64,000 nt of DNA from Protopterus annectens (lineage: Eukaryota; Chordata; Ceratodontiformes; Protopteridae), in assembly GCF_019279795.1 (NCBI RefSeq), contig NC_056745.1, positions 1,488,356,620-1,488,420,619 on the forward strand. Direction: 5' to 3'. Of this stretch, positions 49,551 to 59,104 are shown piece after piece. How positions within the stretch are numbered: the first letter of the stretch is position 1; every line of letters begins with the position of its first letter. The translations under genes and the position numbers were made by a program. The notes under the pieces are model-generated. The model was not told the origin of the DNA. It did no database searches and worked only from the letters and a program-made list of their open reading frames with translations.

Positions 49551-50140
49551 GGTCAGTAAGTGAGGAATTTGAGGTAATGTCCAGGCTGGACATTGAGACA
49601 AGTTCCTTAGGATTGGGTACCAATGCAGGTGGGGCCAGTCTGGGGCAATCAGTATCATTTTTGGCTTCTCTTGTCTGACCTTTAGGAGTACCTTGGGGAG
49701 GAGAGGCAGAAGAGGAAAGGCATATACTGTTAGTGTTTTCCAGCTGAATGATACAGCATCCACTTTCCATGCTTGCTTGTGATAAGTCCTTGTGCAGAAT
49801 CTCTGTAGTTGGCAGTTGTGAGGGGAGGCAAATAGATCTATATCCGGGCATCCCCATTTCCTTGTTATCATGTTGAAGACTTGTGGGTCCAGTTTCCACT
49901 CGTGGGGATCCATGAGGTTTCTGCTTAGTTCGTCTGCCAGAGTATTTATCTTTCCTGGCAGGAATTGTGCTCGTAGATGTACTTGGTAAGTCAGTGCTGT
50001 GTCCCACAAAGTCATGGCTAGTCTGCAGAGGGGGTAGGAATGTGTGCCTCCCTGCTTGTTTATGTACTACATGACTGTAGTATTGTCCGTCTTTATCAGC
50101 AGTTGCCCTGGATGAAGTAGATCCTTGAAGGCTGTCAGGG
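49482..50140 (-). CDS. DIRS-B RNase H C-terminus and downstream domain
   Basis: The minus-strand frame has LRAQFLPGKINTLADELSRN, the usual RNase H end, then WGCPDIDLFASPHNCQLQRF and VDAVSFSWKTL. This downstream part is conserved between elements A and B; in DIRS elements it corresponds to the region linked to a methyltransferase-like domain, which I cannot confirm from motifs. It overlaps the recombinase frame by about 70 nt or more in another register. The true start lies further upstream in frames broken near 50015-50330. Confidence 0.65.
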
Positions 50141-50333
50141 CATTCTGAACTGCTAGCATCTCTTTTTGATTGATATGTAGATGCATTTGGTTTGCAGCCC
50201 ATGTGCCCTGAATACTTTTTCCTGCCATGTGGGACCCCCAAGCATAATCTGATGCATCTGTTGTTAATGTCTGCCTGGCTGTGGGTAAAGTGAATGGCTG
50301 TCCCTTGTTGTGGTGACAGGCCTTTGCCCACCA

Positions 50334-51420
50334 TCAAAACTCCTGTTGCAGGCAGGGAATGAGGGTTATTATTGTTTCCAGTCTGTGGCAATGTTGAGTC
50401 CAAACACTTTTTAGATACGATTGTAGTTTCCTCATATGCAGTCTTGCATATGGAATTAGCAGAATGCAGGATGCCATGAAGCCCAAAGCCTGCAGAATTT
50501 GTCTTGCAGATAACTGGGTCTTTGTTGCCAACATTTTGAAATAAGTTGTCAGTTGCCTTTGTTTGTCTGGCATGAGATAAGCCATCTGGGCAGTTGTATT
50601 TAAGCTTGCACCCAGGAATATTATCACTTTTCGTTTATTGTGTATCCTAGGCAAATTAGTAATCTTTTTACAAACGTCAGATGCTGTAGTAGAATGTCCT
50701 TGTTCTCTGCTTGAATAAGGCAGTCATCCAAGTAAGGATATATTTGTATTCTTCTTTGTCTGCAAAATGCAATTACTGGTGTCAGGCATTTTGTGAAGAC
50801 CCTGGGCGCAGTAGATAAGCCAAAGGGCAGTGCAGAGAATTGGTAGTGCATTGAGCCAGCTATGAATCTGAGGTACCTTCTGCAAGACTGATTGGGACAT
50901 GCAGGTATGCCTCTTTTAGGTCCAAAGTCACCAGCCAAGCCTTCTTGCCCAGCATGGGCAGAAGCTGCTGCAGAGTCAACATTTTGAATTTTGGAACTTC
51001 CAGGAAAGTGTTTAGAATAGACAGGTCCAGTATTGGTCTCCAGGCGTTGTCCTTTCTGGGTACCAAGAATAGCCTTGAGTAAAATCCTTGTCCCTGCTCT
51101 TGCTGTGGTACTCGCTGAATGGCCCTCATGTCCATGAGGGATGACACTTGCTTTTGTGCCTCTGCCCATTGATTGTGTGGCAGGTATGGCATACTGTTTG
51201 CCCTTGGCAGGGTGTGAAAGTGGAACCTGTAGCCTTGTGACACTATATCCAAGACCCATTTGTCCTGAGTGATCATGCGCCAATTTTGTGAAAAAAGTGC
51301 TAGTTTTCCCCCTAAAGGTGCTGCTAGAAGATAAGTGCTTGGTGCTGGTAGGGGGAAGTCATTGGGACTGTTTCCTGTATGACTGTGATTTATCTTCTCC
51401 ACTTTTGGAGGAAGAAGCAC
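50334..51420 (-). pseudogene. DIRS-B reverse transcriptase, frameshifted
   Basis: The N-terminal half (50860-51420) has FLVPRKDNAWRPILDLSILN and LVTLDLKEAYLHVPI, RT blocks 2 and A. The second half (50624-51283 frame) has YQFSALPFGLSTAPRVFTKC (block B) and IYPYLDDCLIQ, a YxDD catalytic box. The two are joined by a frameshift near 50880. A third piece (50334-50654) with QILQALGFMASCILLIPYA is the RT thumb/connection. All catalytic residues are present, but in different frames. Confidence 0.85.
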
Positions 51421-53172
51421 CCCATTGTTTAGACCTGTATGAGCCTTGGGGCTGGGATCTGCCTCTGGAGCGTCTGTATCTGCCTCTTTGTGGCCTGTCT
51501 GACACTGGAAAGGACCAATTCTTTGTAGGCCAGTGTCTGCTAAATCTTGGAGGCTGTACCTGTAAGAAATCCTTGACTGCCTGCATAGATTTAGCTTTGT
51601 CCTCCATTTTCTTCAACACCTCTTCTGCTTTAACACCAAACAAGGTATTATGCTGTAATGCAGCATCTAATAATTTTGCTTTAACATGATCAGGCAGATT
51701 CTGTTCCTTTAACCAAGCATGCCTCCTAATGACAGAACCCGTAACTGCTGCTCTGCAGGAGGCCTCCAGAGAATCAGAACTACATTGCAAAATATGCTTT
51801 CCCACTTGTTCAGCTGCATGCAATAAATCCTGCATTTCTTTGTTTTCTGCACATTCATAATTTGTCAACATTTTCTGTTGAAGCAGTGACATTAAATATT
51901 GCTGATATTTAAGCATACGAAACTGACAATTTAAAGCCCTTACAGCCAAGGTAGCAGAAGTGTAAATCTTTTTCCCCATCTGTTCAGTGCCCTTGAATCT
52001 CTATCTGAGGGGATAGGGTTTTTTGCAGTGGAAGCCTTGACCTCTTTGGGACCCTGAGAGATAGTTTCTGGGTCAGCAGCAGGGTTATTATAAAGAAATG
52101 TATGTGAATCAGGAGCCCTGTAGTATCTGTCTGGCTTAACAGGAGCTGGAGGTAAAGAGTCAGGAGTTAGACCGGACTCTGAAAATACATAATCTACAAT
52201 GTCTAAAACAGGAGGAATAGCAAGAGGTCTGTGCTGAGGTAGTAAATGGAAATCTCTGAGCCTTTTCTTAGATTCTGAATAATCCTGGCTCTCCCAGTGG
52301 AAGTGCTCCCTCATGGTATGCAGGGTCTCCCCAAAAGAATAATCCTCAGGAGGAGAGGCTGAAGGGATAGATTCTTCAGCATCAGAATCCTCATAAGGAG
52401 GAAGAGAGTATTCCTGTTCAGAAGAGGAATCAGAGGAAATGGAGACCTGATCTGAAGATTCATATTCTGTCTCTTGCCTAGGCCTCTTATCAGGAGGGGG
52501 ATGGGAACCCCTAATCAAAGTAATTAGGTCTTCGGCCATTTTAAGTATTTGTTTTTTAGGCATGGAGGCCTGTCCATGGGATTGCTGTACTTGTTTCGTT
52601 GTCTTTAGAGGTGCTTTAGTCTTTGCCTTTGAAGCTGAAGTCATTTTCACATATAACTGTGTAGGCCTGAAAACACCCTCAGAAGTCGATGCCTGCTCAG
52701 CGGCTCCGGACCCATCTGAGGGAATAGTTTCCGAGGGTCCAATACCTTGAGTTCCAGTAGCGTAGTCGGCTCCACGTGGGAGTCGGAAGCAGCCTGTGGC
52801 TCTGAGGTAGCGGGTGTCAGGGGCTGCAAAAGTGCCTCACTGAGAACCGGCGAACCGGCGACTGGCTTAGAAGAAGCCTCGTCATCAGTTTTGGACCTCG
52901 GATGCCTGTCCTTTTCTTTTTCCTTGTGTTTCTTGTGAATTGCGGTAGTCGGATGGCTATCCGACATCATGTAATTAAATCTTCAGCCAAAATAGTGAAA
53001 TGCAAAATCGAACTGACGCTTAATAGTGCGTTGGTTAAATCTAGCACAAAACCGACAATTAGCAATGTCGTGATCAGGGCCTAGGCAAGGAATACAATAA
53101 GAATGGAAGTCCTTATGAGGTATTTGCTTCCCACAAGAAATACAATTATTAACTTTTTCTGACATCGGTCTG
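51359..53172 (-). pseudogene. DIRS-B gag, in several frames
   Basis: The start is near 53172 (MSEKVNNCISCGKQIPHKDF), with a Cys/His-rich block CxxC ... HSYCIPCLGPDHD ... CRFC like a zinc knuckle. A charged Lys/Glu region (52647-52970) follows, then MAEDLITLIRGSHPPPDKRP with a long acidic Ser stretch (51940-52650). The C-terminal region (51359-51979) has RRHAWLKEQNLPDHVKAKLL, NTLFGVKAEEVLKK and a basic Arg/Gly/Gln tail. Frame changes near 52980, 52650 and 51960 break the gene. The product would bind element RNA. Confidence 0.75.
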
Positions 53173-53303
53173 GAACAAGAAAAAAGTTTCCCCAATGGGG
53201 TACTTAGCTTTAAATGAAGACTTCGGATCTGAAATTCGAACACGAAAATCTCAGGAGTCAGCCGACCGGCACTTGCAAACTGCTTTTGCTTCGGGCACTG
53301 CAC

Positions 53304-53492
53304 GGCAAGAAAGACTGAAGAAAATGGCGTCAGCTGCATCTTTTATACCCCTGGCGCACTGACGTCAGGGAGGAGGTGACAGCAACCGACGTCGGACCAA
53401 GACTTTGGAATTCAGGCTGACTGCGGGTAGCCTGCCAGCAGGATAACCCAATTGTAATGACTGCAACAGTGAAACACGATGAACATCTGTAC
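53304..53492 (-). repeat. DIRS-B right terminal repeat with promoter-like elements
   Basis: The 53304-53470 part is the inverted partner of 47979-48145; the outer 22 bases (gaaacacgatgaacatctgt ac) are specific. On the minus strand it reads tgacgtca followed about 12 bases later by ggggtataaaag, upstream of the gag start, so it probably serves as element promoter. This is inferred from position; no transcript evidence. Confidence 0.88.
53350..53370 (-). promoter_or_regulatory. CRE-like octamer and TATA box in DIRS-B right repeat
   Basis: On the minus strand the palindromic octamer tgacgtca (about 53361-53368) precedes the TATA-like stretch tataaaag (about 53342-53349), directed toward gag. 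The same pair is conserved in the left repeat. The octamer is the consensus binding site of CREB/ATF proteins; its use here is inference. Confidence 0.5.
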
Positions 53493-53494
53493 TT

Positions 53495-54300
53495 TGACAT
53501 GATGGTTAACATATATAACAGGTGAATGCAAGCAACTGTGCACTTACATATAGGGTACCATATACAGTCAAACAAACATGGAATACTCAAAAGTAAGATA
53601 TATGTACATATTTACAAAAGGCGGGGGGTAGAGAAAGTTAGGGAACAGGACTGAATACAGAGTATGCCCTGGTAGGAAGGATATCATCTGTAGATTAGTA
53701 AACATACAATTGAGTATGTGAGGGATTCGATCCTATGGAGCTGCAACAGCACAGTTTAGTATTATTTATTGCCTACTAGATAGGTTTGCAGGCAGTTCAG
53801 AGTGGGTTTGGGTGCTGAGTTAAGCGACATGCCCTCTAGACAGGCATTTACATTCATACTGCTTTTTTTAGAAAGTGATCAAATCTATACTCTATAAAGC
53901 TAGATTCAAAATTGTCAAAATGTACGGAGTCATTATTAAATTTTATTATGAGCATGATGTTAACAGTGACAGGCATCAGTTGCTGACACTTATTAGAAAA
54001 AATGTGTTCTCACATTTGTAACTGTCACTGTGCTTATATTACAATAAGCTGTGAGAACCCTACAGGAATAGCAGCACAAACCGAAAACATACTGAGGGTA
54101 TGAAAATTACAACTGAAAAAGGATACCAAAAAGTAGTGACATGTTTAACTGAAAAATAAGAAATTGTCACTTTATAGCGTCCTAAAAGTACGCACGTGTC
54201 ATTAGCTTGCAACTGACCTGCTCATTGCCAGTTGCTTGAAATAGAAAGTGCCCATCCTTCCACTAGCTTGGTCCTATTAACCACATACATAGCACAACCA
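53495..54300. other. No recognisable feature
   Basis: Sequence between DIRS-B and the telomere-like repeats. No exon or element seen. Confidence 0.35.
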
Positions 54301-54738
54301 GTACCGTAACCCTAACCCAGTACACTAACCCTAACCCTTCCATTAGATTAATCCTATTATCCAGATACATAGCACACCCAGTACCTTAACTCTAACCCTA
54401 ACCCTAAGACCAACCCTAACCCAGTGCCCTAACCCTAACCCTTCCACTAGCTTGGTCCTGTTAACTACATACATAGCACACCCAGTAACCTACCCTAACC
54501 CAGTACACTAACCCTAACTCTTCCATTAGCTTAATCCTGTTAACCAGATACATAGCACACCCAGTACCCTAACTCTAACCCTATCCCTACCCCTTCCACT
54601 AGCTTGGTCCTAATAATCACATACATATCACACCCAGTACCCCAACTCTAAACCTAAAACTCTCATCTGGTTCCTAACCCTAAACTCAAATCCCACTCTT
54701 AACCCTATCCCAAAAACTGGTAGTCACTCCCTAACCCT
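54300..54738. repeat. Telomere-like (CCCTAA) satellite, left part
   Basis: Many ccctaa/cctaaccc hexamers alternate with a longer recurring unit of roughly 110-120 bp (ccttccactagcttggtcct ... acatacatagcacacccagt). The units are degenerate. The strand reads CCCTAA left to right. The same type of sequence resumes after PLE-4 at 56957. Confidence 0.85.
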
Positions 54739-54879
54739 CAAAAAACACAATCCACAGCACCATGGAGAATGAGACACCCAACCAAGAGCCAACCAAAAGC
54801 ATACACACTAATAGAACGCAACTCAGGGATATGTTTATTGAACAGTGTATTAGTATGAAAGAATTTAAATACCTCTCAA

Positions 54880-55581
54880 TTGTGCCCCCCCCCCCGAACA
54901 CCCACTATGTTCGGGGAACCTAAGGTGCACAAATCCATTAACAATCCACCATTAAGACCTATTGTAGATGGGAGGTTCTCCATTACCATACCATTAGCAC
55001 ATTTTATTGACAAGAAATATACATTTTTATTAGAAGATGAACAACATTTATGCCGAGACTCGTAGGATTTCTTGGCTAAATTAAACAATGCAGAATTTGC
55101 AGTAAATGATTTACTAGTCACAATTAATGTACGTAACTTGTACACAGTGATACTGCACGGGGTAGCCTTGGACTCAGTACAGGAGTATCTTAGTAGGAAG
55201 GGGATAATTCAGGATGAAATAAATGCATGCCTGGAAATGTTAGAAATCATTTTGTGTAACAATTTTATTTACTTCGAAGGAAAGACGTACAGGCAAAAAG
55301 AGGGTGTGGCCATGGGGTCACCAGTGGGTTCTTTCTTGGCAAATGTGGTTATGTTACAATGGGAGAACCACATAATTTTCTGGCAGGAATATAGGGATGG
55401 TATTAGGATATACCTGCATTACCTCTATGACTTGTTTATTACATGGAAGGAAGATGAGGAACACCTGGAACAATTCTTGCAGTACATTAATGGTAGTACA
55501 GATTTTTTGCAATTTACTCATACTAGCAGCAAGGATAGAATGCCCTATTTGGATGTGATGATTGAAAAGAACTTTGAGTAG
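54880..55581 (+). pseudogene. PLE-4 reverse transcriptase fragment
   Basis: Two open pieces are separated by one TAG at 55063. The first has MFGEPKVHKSINNPPLRPIV and DGRFSITIPLAHFIDKKY. The second has VTINVRNLYTVILHGVALDS (block A) and GVAMGSPVGSFLANVVMLQW (block B). The catalytic block reads YLYDLFITW, where the family has two adjacent aspartates, so the first aspartate is changed to tyrosine. The copy would be catalytically dead even without the stop. Confidence 0.8.
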
Positions 55582-55589
55582 GCGGGTTA

Positions 55590-56569
55590 CATGGCTAATG
55601 TTTATTGTAAGCCCACTTACTCTAACACACTATTATATTACACCAGCTTTCACCCATTTAAACAAAAACGTAGTGGTGAAAGGAAAGATGGTGAGGGCAG
55701 TGAGAATGAGTACAACAGAAATTGGTTTTAGTAAAGAATTGGAACTGTTGGTCAGGATGTTCAGTGGAAGGGTGTACCCACCAGAAATGTTCCAGAAAAT
55801 TAAAGAGGAAGTGGTGTCCAAAAGAGAAATAGGGATTTACTAACCTATCCGAACAATGGAAAACAGACAGGGTGATAATAGGGTGGTAACAGGGTTACAT
55901 AATGAAAATATATATACAGCAGCTATGGTAACCACATACAACATGAAAAGTAATAAGGTTAACTGGATTTTAAACAAGAATTGGAATATTTTCAGGGAAA
56001 ATCATGAACTTAGGCAAATCATGGGGACTCACCCTATTGTTATTTATAGAAGGGGTTACAACTTTAAAGAAATGTTGGAAAAGAAAAAAAACACAGGTGC
56101 CACTTAGGGGCAAAATGGCTAAATGCGAAATGTGCAGTACATGTAAATACATCCTGGAGGGGGACAGGATTAACCTGAGGAATTAAGGTTTTTCTGTAAA
56201 AGGGAGATACAACTGTCAGGCAACAGGAATTATTTAAGGAGCTAGATGTCAACGCTGTGAGGCTTATTATATAGGAAAAAAACTGAGCGGAAGTTGCACA
56301 ACCACATTTATGAGCATGTTTATGAAATCCGAAAGAAAAAAATTACCAATGCCCTTTACAGGCACCTTATGATGAATGAAACATATGATTTCAACTTTAG
56401 TGTCATACAAAAGGTAGAGAAGTGTCCGACGGGTGGTCCGTGGTCAACTTTCATGGAGCAGCGGGAGCTTATTTGGCAGAGCAGGCTAGAAGCCTACAGG
56501 CACCCGCGCTTGAATGACATGATTAGTATAGTTCCAGTTTTAAAACTTAAATCTTTGGAATGTTATTAA
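55590..56569 (+). pseudogene. PLE-4 linker and GIY-YIG endonuclease, frameshifted
   Basis: Pieces give VVKGKMVRAVRMSTTEIGFS, then a Cys motif KCEMCSTCKYI near 56125. The GIY-YIG core (RCEAYYIGKK near 56262-56285) is cut by a frameshift. The rest (LHNHIYEHVYEIRKKKITNA, then ELIWQSRLEAYRHPRLNDM) is in the frame at 56294-56569. The conserved C-terminus is intact at the sequence level. Confidence 0.75.
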
Positions 56570-56956
56570 TGGAATTACTGCAATATTTTTTACTAATCTA
56601 TTTAACTATAATACTTTTTTTTATTTTTTAAGAACAAGTGCAACAAATACTATTTGTATTTGCATATATTTCCTTTGTTATTGTGTGTATATGCTTTTAA
56701 ATTTCTGACTTTAGCTTTCTGGCTGATGGAATGGATTGTGGGTGTGTTTCTAACTTCATGGAGGGAGATTTAAACAGTTTTATTTGGATTTTTAAATGTA
56801 TCTGAAGAAGTTTTTGGTGTACAAAAATGAAAGTGCTTATACTTTTAAGGATTAAAGCTTGTTTTACAAAAAAACTTCTTGGCTGGACATCTCATTCTCC
56901 ATGGCGCTGTGGATTGTGTTTTTTGCTGGTTTGTTTGCTGAGTCTGCCTTTTTCAA

Positions 56957-57230
56957 CACTCCCTAACCCTAACGACAAACTCTGTTCCCTTAACCAAAAA
57001 CTACTAGTCACTCTATAAACCTAAAACTCTTTGTCACTCCCTAAACCTAAATCTCCTTGCTGTTCCCTAACACTAACACCAATTCCACTCTCAGGCTCAA
57101 ACCCTAAAACTCACATTCACTCCCCAGCCCTAATACCAAACACTGCTACCTGACCCTAGCCCTAAATTTCCCTCTTGCGCCAAACCCTAGAGATAAACCC
57201 TACTCCCTATTCATAACCCAAAATTCCCCC
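56957..57230. repeat. Telomere-like satellite, right part
   Basis: Degenerate cctaaccct hexamers and cactccctaa units continue after PLE-4 (cactccctaaccctaacg, actctataaacctaaaact, cactccctaaacctaaa), fading near 57230. Confidence 0.75.
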
Positions 57231-59100
57231 CGATAAAGTCCCACTCTCTCCCAGTACCTGACACAATTACCTTGCTTAACTTGGTCATGTGTTCAGTGAC
57301 AGCTGTACTCTCACCCCATTGCTATTGCACTTAAATTGCTCAAACTTGCTGTGTGCTCACGTGGCTGACCCACTCCCTCCACAGAGCTCCGACACCTTAC
57401 TCAGACCCATGCAGTTTGCCAGGCACATGAGTACCTGGCTGTCACATTGTGCTCAGCAAGCAGCCAGGAGCTGATCAGTTAAAGCTGACTTATCACACAG
57501 AAAAAAGGCAGTTAACTGAAATTACTGTAGCTGATCTCCTGAACATGTGGCAAATGGTCAGCTGCCATAATGTGAAGAAATTCTGCCAGGCTCTCCCTTT
57601 CAAAAAAAGGAGATCATAATTCAGCTCCACCTACAAGATAGGAAGAACTATTGTCGTTTAGTAAAAGCATTTCTCAGATTGCAGAATTTTTGTAGGGTAC
57701 AAGCTCTGCCTCCTAAACCCCCATAACCTACAGCACTACCAGAAACCTCCAGTTGCTTCCAATAAAAGATCCTGGACCTCATGAGATCAGACTCAAGTAA
57801 CTTTTGATGAATTCTATAAGATTGCAAGTTGCATCTGAAAATGGCTATTTTTTATCTCTAAAGTTCACTCGCTTGTCCAACTCGTATTCCACTTGTGTTA
57901 TCTTTATTTCTGACTGATACGCCTGGTCAGACAACTAATTTTGCTGTCAATTTTCTCTATTTTAACAATCTCATCCCTAAACCCAAAGGCATTAACTCAC
58001 ATTACTCTTTTCTGCTTTCGAACTATACTGGCACTCTACAAAACTACTTGCCTGTCTTAATACTAATTTCTGCTCTTTCATAGACTGTCTGCAGCTATTT
58101 TCTCTGGTTAGAGGTTACTGCTGTACTGAGCTACTATCACGGACAGTAAAGTGTTTAATAAATGCAAGTATGAACCTAGCACTCCACTTCAAGGCAACCC
58201 TCTTCTCTGCATTTTTTGGGACAGGAACACGTTGATATTATTTGTACGATTTGAAAGGGGTTCACTCCTAATTCTGCAGGACAAAGAAGGATTAAGTTAA
58301 ATTGTTTGAAGAAGAGAAAGGGGTGTGTGCAGTTTGGCACTCTGAAAGGAGATATAAAAACCTGACAACAACCGAGACGACTTGAGTTCATATAGCAGCT
58401 CAGCACTTTAATAGGCATGGGGCAAAGCTGAGTGGAACATTGCCTATCTTGGGAGGTGGTGGGAGGGGGTAAGCATTGGCCAGGTTGACTGATTACTACA
58501 TGCAAGTTCAGGGTCACATATGATGACATCACAGCTGTTAATCAAGGACTTGACCTTAGGTTACCAAACTGGTGATGACAGCCCTAATTAACATGTGTGT
58601 GGGAATATCCACGTGCAGTGGGACAGCACTGTAGGCCCTCATGGTGATGACGGTGCCCAAGTCAACCACTAGGAATGGGGGTTACAGTCTTACTCAATAG
58701 TAAAAGACCCTCATTACTTACGTTGTTGGGAGCGTGAGGGTACAAACGCCTCCTTTTCTTGCCTCCATGAATGGCAGGAGAACAAACAGACTAAAGACTG
58801 ACACAAGGGGGCTAATAGTTGTCACACAGAGAGCAAAAATCACCTAAAGAAAAATGGGGCTTGTAACAGCACTCCCACCACCACCACACACACACAGAAG
58901 GAGCTTTTCTATCTGAAACAGAGTCAGCTCCTTCAACCTCAAAGACTGAACTGAGGATTGCTGAAGGAGATTCTCCCAAACTCAAGAAGAAACAAAAAAG
59001 TAAGGTTGATAAACATAAACAGACTTCTTCAGGTCTGCATAGTAATGCACATTTTGGTCATTCTGTTAAAGTTGTCAAGCTAAACCTGTCATCTATCGTC
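57230..59100. other. No recognisable gene
   Basis: Includes a short CA run near 58883 and open frames (57895-58083 plus; 58176-58532 minus) without a motif or splice context. The stretch 57870-58140 might be a LINE 5' fragment, but I cannot support it. Confidence 0.35.
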
Positions 59101-59104
59101 AAAT

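Larger units (their letters stand above)
47934..53492 (-). mobile_element. DIRS element B, structurally complete
   Basis: Bounded by 167-bp inverted terminal repeats (47979-48145 and 53304-53470) with outer extensions ending gtacag and ctgtac. Minus-strand order is gag, RT, RNase H with downstream domain, tyrosine recombinase, internal complementary region. No target duplication is visible, as expected for DIRS. At 5.56 kb the length fits the group. The coding frames are interrupted: gag is in several frames, RT has a shift near 50880, and the recombinase has a stop at its catalytic arginine. Confidence 0.93.
54739..56956 (+). mobile_element. Penelope-like element PLE-4 in telomere-like repeats
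   Basis: Flanked by an exact 14-bp direct repeat cactccctaaccct (54725-54738 and 56957-56970), so the target was the telomere-like satellite. The left end carries a short inverted copy (about 54740-54793, cacaatccacagcaccatgg agaatgagac) of the 3' end (56885-56930, tctcattctccatggcgctg tggattgtg). Between them lie a 5'-truncated RT and a GIY-YIG endonuclease, both with stops and frameshifts. Confidence 0.9.

Noticed and set aside
54300-57230. True chromosome end
   Set aside because: The CCCTAA units are degenerate, mixed with other units and followed by ordinary sequence on both sides; it is interstitial.
58176-58532. Host exon or gene on the minus strand
   Set aside because: An acceptor-like CAG precedes a short frame with CSCPKKCREEGCLEVEC, but no domain or second exon supports it and it does not match the kinase.
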